Assembly (NCBI GenBank): GCA_016197365.1
Contig: JACPVS010000004.1
Location: forward strand, 62,001 to 126,000
Direction: 5' to 3'
DNA from: Mycolicibacterium cosmeticum
GTDB lineage: Bacteria > Actinomycetota > Actinomycetes > Mycobacteriales > Mycobacteriaceae
DNA length: 64,000 bases
Below the pieces are notes generated by a model. That model made no database searches. It worked only from the letters and a program-made list of their open reading frames with translations, and was not told the DNA's origin. This document shows positions 25,730-34,367 of the stretch, piece after piece. The first letter of the stretch is position 1. Each line of letters opens with the position of its first letter. The translations under genes and the position numbers were made by a program.

Positions 25730-26020
25730 CTACAACGGCGACGCTGCGCCGTCGATTGCCTCGGCTCCTCCAGCGTCACCCTGTACATACCGCCCAGCGG
25801 CCTCCCGATGCGCATCGGCATGGCCGGTGAATACTTCACCGAACTGTGCGCGCTCGGCTTCCCACCCTGACAGCATTTCCTTCAATGCCGCACCGGACGC
25901 AGAACCCAGCGCAACACCAGCGGCCTTCACGTGCGCGGCCTCATGCTCAGCGTGGAAGGAACCCGCCTGGCCATCCAACTGACCAGCAGAAATACCCAAC
26001 TCGTCAGGATCAACCCGCAA
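25730..26020 (-). CDS. EspC-like type VII secretion target
   Basis: A 96-aa two-helix protein beginning (L/M)RVDPDELGISAGQLDGQAG, the usual opening of the T7SS EspC/secretion-target family. It carries a YxxxD motif in GRYVQGDAGG after the second helix, the ESX secretion signal. TTG 26020 is preferred because the family normally starts there and AAGGGG lies just upstream; the frame extends to 26062 without family sequence. It is first in a four-gene same-strand set with the WXG-type effector, so it is the likely co-secreted partner or escort. Confidence 0.75.
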   Translation of the reverse strand: MRVDPDELGISAGQLDGQAGSFHAEHEAAHVKAAGVALGSASGAALKEMLSGWEAERAQFGEVFTGHADAHREAAGRYVQGDAGGAEAIDGAASPL

Positions 26021-26113
26021 CGGCTCACCCCTTGATTTCACCCCCCGGTGTTCACGACTCAAGATATTTTACGCGGTGATCTCGTCTCGTCCGGGCACAG
26101 ATTGAGCGTGATG

Positions 26114-26223
26114 CTGACTCTCATCCGCGTGCTCCAGCGAGATTGCAGTGAGGGTCGTGCAATCGGCTCCATGCCCTCACAACAACAACCCTGAGCGCAA
26201 TCTCGCTGGAGCACCCAAGTCAG
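26114..26223. terminator. Long intergenic inverted repeat between fadE and the ESX-type cassette
   Basis: GTGCTCCAGCGAGATTGC (26129-26146) is perfectly complementary to 26197-26214. An inner pair GTGAGGG (26148-26154) / CCCTCAC (26174-26180) and an outer pair CTGACT / AGTCAG (26218-26223) extend the structure. No T-run follows. It starts 10 nt beyond the fadE stop, so a structural terminator is likely; a small mobile palindrome is the alternative. Confidence 0.6.
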
Positions 26224-26232
26224 GGTGGTCTC

Positions 26233-28065
26233 CTAGAACGCGCCCTCCGGCAGTTCCATCGGCGCCAGACCCATCGCCTCGATGACCGATCGATCCGAGC
26301 CCAGCCGGGGCAGCACGTGGCGGGCGAAGAAGCCCGCCGCCCCGATCTTCCCGAGGTAGAAATCGCGATCACGATCGGTGGCGCTGTCGAGTGCGGCTTG
26401 GGCGATCTCGGCCTGCTCCAGCAGCAGCCAACCGATGAACAGGTCACCGACGGCCAGTAGGAACGGCACCGAGGACAGGCCGACGCGGTAGAGATCCTGC
26501 GAATTCTGTTGAGAATCAATCAGATACTTGGTCATCGCAGAAACCATCGCGGTGACGTCCGCCAGGGCCGCACTCAGCGCGGCACGGCCGTCGGCCAGTT
26601 CGGGACGGGCGGTGTCCCGGTCCAGGAAGGCCTGGATCCGGCCCACCACATGGGACAGCGCCGCGCCTTGGTCACGGGCGATCTTGCGGAAGAAGAAGTC
26701 CTGCGCCTGGATGGCGGTGGTGCCTTCGTACAGCGAGTCGATCTTCGCGTCGCGGATGTACTGCTCGATAGGGTAGTCCTGCAGGAAGCCGGACCCACCG
26801 AAGGTCTGGAGCGCCTCGGTCAGACATTGGTAGACCCGTTCGGATCCCACCCCCTTGACGATCGGCAACAGCAGGTCATTGACCCGCTCGGCCGTCGCCT
26901 CATCCGCGCCGGAGACAATGGCGGCCGCCGCCGGGTCCTGATGCGCGGCGGTGAACAGATACAGGGCCCGCAAACCTTCGGCGTAGGACTTCTGCACGAG
27001 GAGGGCGCGCCGCACGTCGGGGTGATGCAGGATGGTCACGCGCGGCGCCGTCTTGTTCGACATCTCGGTCATGTCGGAGCCCTGAATCCGTGTCTTGGCA
27101 TATTCCAAGGCGTTCAGGTAGCCCGTGGACAACGTGGAAATGGCCTTGGTGCCGACCATCATTCGCGCATATTCGATGACCTTGAACATCTGCGCGATAC
27201 CGCTGTGACTGTCTCCCACCAGCCAGCCGACCGCAGGCGCACCATGCTGACCGAACGTCAGCTCGCAGGTGGCCGACGCCTTGAGCCCCATCTTGTGTTC
27301 CAGGCCGGTGACGAACACCCCGTTGCGTTCGCCGGGTGCCCCGGTCTGCGAGTCCGGGAAGAACTTGGGGACGACGAAGAGGGAGAGGCCCTTCGTGCCG
27401 GGACCGGCTCCCTCGGGACGCGCGAGCACGAGGTGCAGCATGTTCTCGAACAGATCGTCGGCATCGCCGTTGGTGATGAACCGCTTGACCCCGTCGAGAT
27501 GCCAGCTGCCATCGGGTTGTTCGGTGGCCTTGGTCCGGCCGGCCCCGACGTCGGACCCGGCGTCGGGTTCGGTGAGCACCATGGTGGCGCCCCAGTTCCG
27601 GTCGATCGCCTGGGTGGCCCACTGGCGTTGCTGCTCATTTCCCAGCTGGAAGAGGATGTTCGCCAGCACGGGTCCGGCCAGGTACATGAACGCCGCGGGC
27701 TGGGCGCCGAGCGCGAACTCGCTGACCGCCCAGGACAGCATCGCGGGGCCCGGGACGCCGCCGATACCTTCGTCGATCCCGATCCGGAACCATTCGCCCG
27801 CGTGCCACGACCGCAGCGACTTCTTGAACGGCTCGGGAATGCTGACGACGTGCGTCTCGGGATCGAACGTCGGCGGGTGCCGGTCGGTCTCGGCGAACGC
27901 CTCGGCAAGCGGCCCTTCGGCCAGGCGGGCGGCCTCCGCGAGCATCTGCCGCACCGACTCGCCGTCGAGGTCGCCGAACTCGCCAGTGGCCAAGACCTTT
28001 TCGAGTTCATACACCTCGAAGAGGTTGAACTCGACATCCCGCACGTTGCTGCGATAGTGCCCCAT
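26233..28065 (-). CDS. Acyl-CoA dehydrogenase, FadE5 type
   Basis: A 610-aa flavoprotein of the long acyl-CoA dehydrogenase class typical of FadE5 (about 611 aa). Family signatures include [36 protein letters not shown] and the C-terminal [21 protein letters not shown]. The catalytic glutamate is expected in [11 protein letters not shown], about residue 445. It oxidises acyl-CoA esters to enoyl-CoA. ATG 28065. It lies 25 nt after the enoyl-CoA hydratase gene on the same strand, so the two steps are encoded together, probably under control of the divergent TetR protein. Confidence 0.92.
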   Translation of the reverse strand: MGHYRSNVRDVEFNLFEVYELEKVLATGEFGDLDGESVRQMLAEAARLAEGPLAEAFAETDRHPPTFDPETHVVSIPEPFKKSLRSWHAGEWFRIGIDEGIGGVPGPAMLSWAVSEFALGAQPAAFMYLAGPVLANILFQLGNEQQRQWATQAIDRNWGATMVLTEPDAGSDVGAGRTKATEQPDGSWHLDGVKRFITNGDADDLFENMLHLVLARPEGAGPGTKGLSLFVVPKFFPDSQTGAPGERNGVFVTGLEHKMGLKASATCELTFGQHGAPAVGWLVGDSHSGIAQMFKVIEYARMMVGTKAISTLSTGYLNALEYAKTRIQGSDMTEMSNKTAPRVTILHHPDVRRALLVQKSYAEGLRALYLFTAAHQDPAAAAIVSGADEATAERVNDLLLPIVKGVGSERVYQCLTEALQTFGGSGFLQDYPIEQYIRDAKIDSLYEGTTAIQAQDFFFRKIARDQGAALSHVVGRIQAFLDRDTARPELADGRAALSAALADVTAMVSAMTKYLIDSQQNSQDLYRVGLSSVPFLLAVGDLFIGWLLLEQAEIAQAALDSATDRDRDFYLGKIGAAGFFARHVLPRLGSDRSVIEAMGLAPMELPEGAF

Positions 28066-28090
28066 GGTGCGAGCCTATCGGCGCGAGCGG

Positions 28091-28873
28091 TTACCGCCCG
28101 AGGAATTGCGCGGGTCGACGCTCGACGAACGACTGCAATCCCTCGGCCGCATCCGCGGTGCCGAACAACCGGGCCACCTCCGGTCGCAACTGGGCGACGG
28201 CGTCACCTCCCGCGCGCGCCAGGTGCGCCGAACGCAGGGTGGCCGCCACCCCCAGCGGGGCGGCGTTCTCCGCGATGGTGCGCGCGATCTCCCGGGCCCG
28301 CGCCTGAGCTGCGACGGTATCGGCGGCTACCTCCTGCACCAGCCCGATCCGGTGCGCCTCCGCGGCGTCGAACTCGTCACCGGTCAGCAGCCATCGCATG
28401 GCGTTGCCCCAGCCTGTCAACTGCGGAAACCGCTGCGTCGCCCCACCGAACGGGAAGATGCCACGAAGAATCTCCATCTGCGCGAACCGGGTGGCCGCGG
28501 CGGTCACCCGGATATCGGCCGCCAGCAACAGTTCGATGCCGAGGGTCAGGCACCGCCCTTGCGCGGCGGCGACCACCGGTTTGGTCCAGTCACCGTCCAG
28601 CCGCCAGGGGTCGCGGCCGTCGGCGGGGAACGGATCTCGGCCTTCGGCGATGTACGGCCCGACATCCAGCAGGTCCAAGCCCGCGGTGAAGTGGTCGCCG
28701 TGGGCGATCAGCACGCCCGCACGCAAGGTGTCGTCGCTTTCCAGCAGCGCATAAGCGCGCGAAAGGTCCGCGAGCATCGCCACGTTGAAGGCGTTGCGTT
28801 TCTCCGGCCGATTCAGGCCGATCACCAGTACGTGTCCGTCGCGTTCCAGGGACACAGTGTCCAGAGTTGTCAT
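28091..28873 (-). CDS. Enoyl-CoA hydratase/isomerase family protein
   Basis: A 260-aa crotonase-fold protein. The acyl-CoA contact strand is VLVIGLNRPEKRNAFN, the oxyanion-hole regions are HGDHFTAGLDL and GRCLTLGIELLLAAD, and the active-site stretch contains MEILRGIFPFGGATQRFP. The second catalytic glutamate of true hydratases is not obvious, so isomerase or other crotonase chemistry is possible. ATG 28873. It is the first gene of an operon with the FadE5-type dehydrogenase. A perfect AT-rich inverted repeat lies 25 nt upstream. Confidence 0.88.
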   Translation of the reverse strand: MTTLDTVSLERDGHVLVIGLNRPEKRNAFNVAMLADLSRAYALLESDDTLRAGVLIAHGDHFTAGLDLLDVGPYIAEGRDPFPADGRDPWRLDGDWTKPVVAAAQGRCLTLGIELLLAADIRVTAAATRFAQMEILRGIFPFGGATQRFPQLTGWGNAMRWLLTGDEFDAAEAHRIGLVQEVAADTVAAQARAREIARTIAENAAPLGVAATLRSAHLARAGGDAVAQLRPEVARLFGTADAAEGLQSFVERRPAQFLGR

Positions 28874-28898
28874 GCCGAGCAGTCAACGCCGATCACCA

Positions 28899-28922
28899 AA
28901 ATTATGCAAGACACCATAATTT
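28899..28922. promoter_or_regulatory. Inverted-repeat operator upstream of echA-fadE
   Basis: AAATTATG (28899-28906), an 8-nt spacer, then CATAATTT (28915-28922): a perfect inverted repeat in otherwise GC-rich DNA. It lies 25 nt before the echA start, and on the minus strand contains CATAAT, a possible -10 box. The divergent TetR gene is 240 bp away. A TetR operator is the natural reading. Confidence 0.65.
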
Positions 28923-29053
28923 GACTGTCGCTTGAGACCAATCGAAACCTTGTTCATCGTTTGTTAACCCACTACCAGCGGTTTTGACGGACATGGCAAT
29001 AGTCGCGCCGACGTTGGTGCTTTATGCTTGTCGACATAGATAGGAGGCATCCG

Positions 29054-29188
29054 ATGTTGCTCATCGAGCTCAACGTCGCCGGCCACCGGTTCACGCACCG
29101 GGTGGGCGAGCCCCGTCATACCTTCGACCGGGTCCGGGCACGGCTCAACCCGTTGAACATGTCGTGGCGTCCGTCGCGGGCGGCCTGA
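29054..29188 (+). CDS. Possible 44-aa leader ORF before the TetR gene
   Basis: An ATG at 29054 is preceded by AGGAGG at ideal spacing and opens a 44-codon frame starting MLLIELNVAGHRFTHRV, ending at 29188, 25 nt inside the TetR gene. The peptide is basic in its second half. The TetR start itself has no ribosome site, so this frame could couple translation of the regulator. No homologue is recognised. An alternative is that the ribosome site serves a misassigned start. Confidence 0.45.
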   Translation: MLLIELNVAGHRFTHRVGEPRHTFDRVRARLNPLNMSWRPSRAA

Positions 29189-29787
29189 CCCGCAAGCGCG
29201 GGTCGACGCGGCGCGCAATGCTCGTCACCGCGGTCGATGTGCTGCGCGAACGCGGCGCCGCCGGGGTCACCATCGACGAGGTACTGACCCGCAGCGGCGC
29301 CCCGCGCGGTTCGGTGTACTACCACTTCCCGCAGGGCCGCAGCCAACTTCTCACAGAAGCACTGAACTACGCGGGCGACTCCATCACCCAGGTCATCGAC
29401 GCCGCAGCCGAGCGCGGTGGGATGGCCCTGGTGGGACAGTTCGTCGCCTTCTGGGAGCGCGCGCTGGCCGGCAGCGCCTACACCGCGGGCTGCCCCGTGA
29501 TGGCGGCAGCCATCAGCACCACGGAGGACGATTCCATCCTCGCCACGGCGGCCGGCGAGATCTTCGCGCGCTGGCGCGACGCGCTGAGCCAGACCTTCCG
29601 CACCGACGGATTCGAGGCCGCCGATGCCGCATCACTGGCCGTGATGTGTATCGCGTCCTTGGAAGGCGCCGTGGTGCTGTGCCGGTCGGCCGGCAATGCC
29701 GAGCCCCTGCATCAGGTCGGTCAGCAGCTCGAATTCCTGATCAAGTCAAGGGAATTCGTGCGGGTGTATGGCGTGCCGGGGCGCTAG
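29164..29787 (+). CDS. TetR-family transcriptional regulator
   Basis: A 207-aa regulator. The N-terminal helix-turn-helix (about 18-60) reads AMLVTAVDVLRERGAAGVTI, then VLTRSGAPRGSVYYHFPQG, the signature of the family. The C-terminal ligand domain has GCPVMAAAIS, seen in AcrR-like TetR_C domains for small lipophilic ligands. Start GTG 29164 overlaps the 44-aa frame and lacks its own ribosome site. It is divergent from the echA-fadE operon and probably controls it through the AAATTATG/CATAATTT repeat; the ligand may be an acyl-CoA or fatty acid. The 3' end overlaps the convergent secreted protein gene by 4 nt. Confidence 0.88.
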   Translation: MASVAGGLTRKRGSTRRAMLVTAVDVLRERGAAGVTIDEVLTRSGAPRGSVYYHFPQGRSQLLTEALNYAGDSITQVIDAAAERGGMALVGQFVAFWERALAGSAYTAGCPVMAAAISTTEDDSILATAAGEIFARWRDALSQTFRTDGFEAADAASLAVMCIASLEGAVVLCRSAGNAEPLHQVGQQLEFLIKSREFVRVYGVPGR

Positions 29788-30662
29788 TAACCCAACAGGT
29801 CGGCCAGCGCGACGAGCACGTTGACCGTGTCCGCCACGGTGACCAGTTTGGTATCCAACGTCTGCAGCGCGCCCACGACGACCGCACCGGCCGATCCCAG
29901 GTTCAGCGGCGTGGTGGAGACGTAGGTCAACGCGTTCTTCACCACTGTCTGCGCCACCGTCACCGCCGCCTTGACGTATTTCAGATATGGCGCAACCTTT
30001 TTCAGTGTCGCGAACGGATCCGTGGGGGCAGGGGTGGCCGTGGCCGTGACCGCCTGCGCGGACACCTTGGCCGTGGTCGCGGATGCGAGTGCGGTGCTGA
30101 CCGTGGTCGCCTGCTTCTTGGCCACCGGTTGCTCGGCGACCAGTCGGCGTGACGCGCCGAGCATCAGCAACTCGGCGGGAGCGGGCGCCGGCACCCGCGC
30201 GGGCGAACCTGTGGAGGAAGACTTCTTGGTTACCACGACCGACGCCACCTTGACCACCACACCGGTGTCCGAGGCGTCCGATCCGCTGGGCTGAGCGGCG
30301 GCCGGTTGCGCTTGCGCCGGCGTCGAGTCCTGGGGCGTGTCCGTGGCCGCTACACTCGCCGCCGCGCGCTTACGGTGCTTACCCGGGGTCGATGCAGCAC
30401 TTTCTCCGGAGGACGCCGCACTCACGGTTCCGCTTGCGCCACTTCGCCTTTTTGTGCCGGATGCCTTCCGGCCATCTGCCGGCTTCGCGGCCGGAGACGA
30501 CGAAGCCGCTGAAGATGGCGATGACTGCGACGACGACGAAGCGCCCTGTGACGATTCGCCGGAATCGGCCGCCGCTGTGCCGCAACCGAAGGTCACCGCC
30601 GCGCCGATTCCCAGCGCCACCGCCAATCCGCCCACCCGCCCGACGTTTGCCCCTGCACCCAT
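29784..30662 (-). CDS. Secreted Ser/Ala/Pro-rich low-complexity protein
   Basis: A 292-aa exported protein. ATG 30662 follows AAGGAGG. The signal region VGRVGGLAVALGIGAAVTFG, cleaved about AAA-DS at residue 32, resembles the leader of many mycobacterial secreted surface proteins. Residues 33-200 are a Ser/Ala/Pro/Lys linker with basic patches (GKHRKRAAAS). The C-terminal 80 residues are a hydrophobic helical domain (APYLKYVKAAVTVAQTVVK, VGALQTLDTKLVTVADTVNV) without a known name. It may associate with the envelope through that end. Confidence 0.75.
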   Translation of the reverse strand: MGAGANVGRVGGLAVALGIGAAVTFGCGTAAADSGESSQGASSSSQSSPSSAASSSPAAKPADGRKASGTKRRSGASGTVSAASSGESAASTPGKHRKRAAASVAATDTPQDSTPAQAQPAAAQPSGSDASDTGVVVKVASVVVTKKSSSTGSPARVPAPAPAELLMLGASRRLVAEQPVAKKQATTVSTALASATTAKVSAQAVTATATPAPTDPFATLKKVAPYLKYVKAAVTVAQTVVKNALTYVSTTPLNLGSAGAVVVGALQTLDTKLVTVADTVNVLVALADLLGY

Positions 30663-31341
30663 TCCTGCCTCCTTGGCATCGGTGGTGCGCCGACCCCCGG
30701 AGCACCAACTTGCAGCAGCGTAAATTACATTCGTCCGCAATGTGCAGTTAGCTGAGAAATTCGATCCGGCCAGTTCCGAGCCACCCCACGGGGCGATCCC
30801 CCGCCGTACCGCTTGGTGAAAGTACAGTTAAATCAACGTCTTTCATGGCCAATCTTCCGGCAAGCACGTCCGGTCAGCGAAATCACGCGACGGTGACCAC
30901 CTCCCGAGGCTCACCCCATTCTGGTTGCTGAACGGCTGCGCGACACGATCCAGTTGAATCAGCAAGGACCCGTGCGTCTCCCCGAACGCGGTGCCCGTAC
31001 GCGTGCCGGCCGGTTCAGCAACGGGCAGCAGCCGGTGGGCGCCCCCACCCGGGGTTAATGCAGCGACTTATCCCTTGCCGGGTCAATGCTTTTCACCATT
31101 CTCGCTTCACGACGAAGCGAACGCCGACCTACCGAGCCGGGTGCCGGCACCTGTGCGCAAACGGCGGGCCCAGCAATCTCGCGCGCCGGAACTGAAACAC
31201 GGCCGGAGGCGACGTCCCAACGGCTAGATGCGGTGGGATTGCGGCTTACACCGACGACTCGGCCATGCTCGCCATCCGGGCAGATCTGACGCCGAGCCCC
31301 CGCCGGAGCAACCACCCGTCAGTGGCGGAAATCGTCCCTGA
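30663..31341. other. Gene-poor stretch
   Basis: About 680 nt with no convincing reading frame; short frames on both strands lack ribosome sites and family sequence. The left part must contain the promoter of the secreted protein gene. A 12-nt palindrome GGTGCCGGCACC lies at 31140-31151, and a small hairpin CGCTTC/GAAGCG near 31103-31119. I see no tRNA or known RNA. It could be decayed coding DNA, or hold a small RNA. Confidence 0.5.
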
Positions 31342-32667
31342 TCACACCGCGGGTGCGATGTCCGGCAGGGACCACGTCCTGTCGAACAGGGCTTGTTGCG
31401 GTCCGTAGAGGCGGAAGAGCACCTCGAACCCGCGGCCGCCACGGGTCGGGATCCAGTTCGGCGCACCGGGGGGACGTTCCGGACCGAAGTAGATCTCCGT
31501 GGCCCCGTCAGGATTCCGCTGGACGTCCGTGGCAGTGGACGCGATGCTGACGCGCTCAGCATCAGGCAAGTGCGCATGCGTCGACCGGTCATACACGGTT
31601 GCCGACCAATACCGCGTCACCGGCGGGTCGGCGGGGACGGTGAGCACGTAGGTGCGGCCACCGTCGAGTGGGACCCCCATGGCATCGTCGATCGCCATCA
31701 CGTAGAACTGCCCGGCGCCAAGGCGTTTGGCGCTGAAGTAGATGAAGGAGTACAGCACGCCCCTGGCGTCGACGGGATAGCTGTCCGCATCGGCGAATCC
31801 GGACTGCATCCCGGCGATCACCTCGCGACCGGCGGGCACGGCCCAGTGGGTGCCCGGGAAGTACGGCGGCTCGAAGGCATGCGGGTATTGGGCCTCCAGC
31901 CAGTCACGGGCCTCCCCGATGGCCTCGGCCAACAATGCGGTCGCGGGCCGGTCGGGCTGGAACGGCATGCCCTTGACGATGCCGATGGTCTTCAGCACGT
32001 CGATCATCGCGCGGTCGCGCTGCAGCCACGGCTCGCGCTGCACGAAGCGGTGCAACAACTCGAAGAACCGAATATCGTAGGGAATCTTGTTGTCGAACAA
32101 CGTGTCCAGCGCATCCACGAAGACCGTGGCAGGCGGGCCGGCGGCCTGCGACAGCGGGTAGCAACCGATCCGGCGACCGTACGCGGCGGCCTTGTCCACA
32201 TCAGCGTCACTGCTGCTGTCGATGTTGGATCGAATGGCGCCGAACCCGGTGAAGGTGTCCGCGGCCAGCACGATGTATCCGTCGGGCACCGGGCGGTCGT
32301 AGCCCGGCGGCAGGATCAGGTACTTCCCGCCACGGCCCCCGTCGGCACCCGCGGGGCCCACGTCTTCCAGCGAGCACTGCCAGCCGTCGTCGACGGATCC
32401 GGTGAGGGCACCGTCACCGGCGGGTGGGATGTCGAGCACCACCGGGCCGGTGTCACGGGTGTTGAAGAACGGGAAGAAGTACAGCGTGTCCGGGTTCGGC
32501 GTCAGCGTCTGGTTCTTCCAGCCCGGCAATCGGGACCAGTAGATGATCTGGTTGTCGGTGGCGCCGGCGTCTGCCGCAGCCTGGCGCAACAGTTCGAAGT
32601 TGACGGCCGGCATGCCCCAGATGACGGCCTGCACGGCACGTGCGCGCAGCAGATCCGCAGAGATCAT
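31342..32667 (-). CDS. DUF1254/DUF1214 domain protein
   Basis: A 441-aa protein. The N-terminal DUF1254 part shows VIWGMPAVNFELL and NPDTLYFFPFFNTRDTGP. The C-terminal DUF1214 part shows YVLTVPADPPVTRYWSATVY and NWIPTRGGRGFEVLFRLYGP. These beta-rich proteins are widespread and functionally undefined. ATG 32667 overlaps the stop of the RibD-like gene (ATGA), so it is translated with it. No signal peptide is visible with this start. Confidence 0.85.
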   Translation of the reverse strand: MISADLLRARAVQAVIWGMPAVNFELLRQAAADAGATDNQIIYWSRLPGWKNQTLTPNPDTLYFFPFFNTRDTGPVVLDIPPAGDGALTGSVDDGWQCSLEDVGPAGADGGRGGKYLILPPGYDRPVPDGYIVLAADTFTGFGAIRSNIDSSSDADVDKAAAYGRRIGCYPLSQAAGPPATVFVDALDTLFDNKIPYDIRFFELLHRFVQREPWLQRDRAMIDVLKTIGIVKGMPFQPDRPATALLAEAIGEARDWLEAQYPHAFEPPYFPGTHWAVPAGREVIAGMQSGFADADSYPVDARGVLYSFIYFSAKRLGAGQFYVMAIDDAMGVPLDGGRTYVLTVPADPPVTRYWSATVYDRSTHAHLPDAERVSIASTATDVQRNPDGATEIYFGPERPPGAPNWIPTRGGRGFEVLFRLYGPQQALFDRTWSLPDIAPAV

Positions 32668-33197
32668 CGGCCCAGCGTAGCGGCAACCCAACGGGCACAG
32701 ACGAAATCGCCGTTGACGGTCGATTCGGCCAGCGTCCACTCCGAACGCGCCGGCAGCACCTGGGCGCCCTTCCCGAGGGTGCACGGGGCGTAACTCACGA
32801 TCATCTCGTCCACCAGCCCGGCTTCGACGAATTGTGCGGCCACCACCCCGCCGCCGACGACCCACACATCGCGGTCGCCCGCCGCGGCGACCAGCTGCGG
32901 ATGCAACTCGGTGACCTCACCGGCGAATACCCGAACCGGGTGCCCGTCGACGACGATCCCCGGCCGACTCGTCAGCACCCAGGACGGCTGTTCGTACATC
33001 CATGGGCCAGGTTGATTGCCCACCAGCCACTCGTAGGTCTGCGATCCCATCACCAACGCACCGACGGAGTCGTTGAAGGCCTCGTAACCGAACGGGCCCT
33101 TGACATCGATGTCGCGACTGAGCAGCCAGTCCAGGCTGTCGTGCTCGTCGACGACGAAGCCATCGAGGCTGGACGCCGTGTAGTAGATGGTGGCCAT
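32664..33197 (-). CDS. Dihydrofolate reductase/RibD C-terminal family protein
   Basis: A 177-aa NADPH-dependent reductase fold starting MATIYYTASSLDGFVVDEHD. GALVMGSQTYEWLVG and DVWVVGGGVVAAQFVEAGLVDE are the two family motifs around the nucleotide-binding site. It resembles YyaP/RibD-like enzymes rather than FolA. ATG 33197. It heads a two-gene unit with the DUF1254 gene and is divergent from the acyl-CoA dehydrogenase pair 27 nt away. Substrate unknown. Confidence 0.88.
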   Translation of the reverse strand: MATIYYTASSLDGFVVDEHDSLDWLLSRDIDVKGPFGYEAFNDSVGALVMGSQTYEWLVGNQPGPWMYEQPSWVLTSRPGIVVDGHPVRVFAGEVTELHPQLVAAAGDRDVWVVGGGVVAAQFVEAGLVDEMIVSYAPCTLGKGAQVLPARSEWTLAESTVNGDFVCARWVAATLGR

Positions 33198-33224
33198 GAT
33201 CCTCGAGGCTAGACTCCGTTCCCA

Positions 33225-34367
33225 GTGAGCGAATTCGATGCGCTGTGCGCCAACGACGGTGATCTGGCCGAGCTTCGTGCTGCGGTCCGGCAATTCATCA
33301 GCTCTGACCGGGCCACGCACGGCTGGGAACCCGAGATCGACTCGTGGCTGACCAGTTGGGATGCGGGGTTCAGTGAGCGGCTGGCCGACGCCGGTTTTGT
33401 GGGGCTGACCATTCCACCCGAGTACGGCGGCCACGGTCGCGGTTTCTTGCACCGGTATGTCGTGACCGAGGAACTGCTCGGCCAGGGCGCTCCGGTGGCC
33501 GCGCACTGGTTCGCCGACCGACAGGTGGCCCCGTCGCTGTTGTCCTACGGCTCGGAAGAGCAGCGCAGCCGGCTGCTGCCGCAGATTGCGGCAGGTCGGC
33601 TGTATTCGGCCATCGGGATGAGCGAACACGGCGCGGGCTCGGATCTGGCCGCCACCGCCACCAAAGCCACCCGCACCGACGATGGCTGGCTGCTCAACGG
33701 GACGAAAGTGTGGACCAGCGGTGGGCATCGCGCACATTTCGCGATCGTGCTGGCCCGCACCAGTGCGCTGGACCCTGAGCACCGGCACGCCGGGTTCAGT
33801 CAGTTCATCGTCCAACTCGACACCCCGGGCATCACGGTCAGCCCGATCGTCACGATGGACGGGCACCACCATTTCAACGAGGTCGCCTTCGATGACGTCC
33901 GGGTCGGGGACGGCGACGTGCTGGGTGAGGTGGGCGACGGCTGGCATCAGGTCACGGCAGAACTCGGCTTCGAACGCAGCGGGCCCGAACGGATTCTGTC
34001 CACCGCGATCCTGATCTTCGGGGTGATCCGGGCGCTCGGTCCCGACGTCGATGACCGGACTGCCGCCGCCGTCGGCGACCTACTGGGCCGGGCGATGTCA
34101 CTGCGGCAATTGTCGGTGGCGGTGGCACGCGATCTGGCCGCCGGCCGCGACGCGGCCACCCGCGCCGCCCTGGTGAAGGACCTGGGTACCCGCTTCGAGC
34201 AGGAGTCCGTGGAACTGTGCGCCGACCTGCTGGAGTCGGTGGACGATCCCGGTGGGTTACGCGCCGTGCTGGCCATGGCGCGGCTGCATTCCCCGATGTT
34301 CACACTGCGGGGCGGGACCAACGAAGTGTTGCGTGGCGTGATCGCGCGCGGCCTGGGGGTGCGATGA
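33225..34367 (+). CDS. Acyl-CoA dehydrogenase, FAD-binding subunit of a pair
   Basis: A 380-aa acyl-CoA dehydrogenase. SAIGMSEHGAGSDLAATATK and LNGTKVWTSGGHRAHFAIVL are the flavin and substrate contacts, and the C-terminal TLRGGTNEVLRGVIARGLG contains the adenine-side FAD motif. GTG 33225. The TGA overlaps the ATG of the next gene, which encodes a shorter member of the same family. This is the arrangement of the heterotetrameric FadE enzymes used in sterol side-chain degradation. The substrate is not evident; no operator match was found here. Confidence 0.88.
   Translation: MSEFDALCANDGDLAELRAAVRQFISSDRATHGWEPEIDSWLTSWDAGFSERLADAGFVGLTIPPEYGGHGRGFLHRYVVTEELLGQGAPVAAHWFADRQVAPSLLSYGSEEQRSRLLPQIAAGRLYSAIGMSEHGAGSDLAATATKATRTDDGWLLNGTKVWTSGGHRAHFAIVLARTSALDPEHRHAGFSQFIVQLDTPGITVSPIVTMDGHHHFNEVAFDDVRVGDGDVLGEVGDGWHQVTAELGFERSGPERILSTAILIFGVIRALGPDVDDRTAAAVGDLLGRAMSLRQLSVAVARDLAAGRDAATRAALVKDLGTRFEQESVELCADLLESVDDPGGLRAVLAMARLHSPMFTLRGGTNEVLRGVIARGLGVR

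Noticed and set aside
31055..31315. 86-codon minus-strand frame in the gene-poor stretch
   Set aside because: No ribosome site, signal or homologous look, and amino-acid use resembles random high-GC sequence.
31393..32793. Plus-strand open frame opposite the DUF1254 gene
   Set aside because: Antisense shadow; the minus-strand protein has clear DUF1254/DUF1214 motifs.
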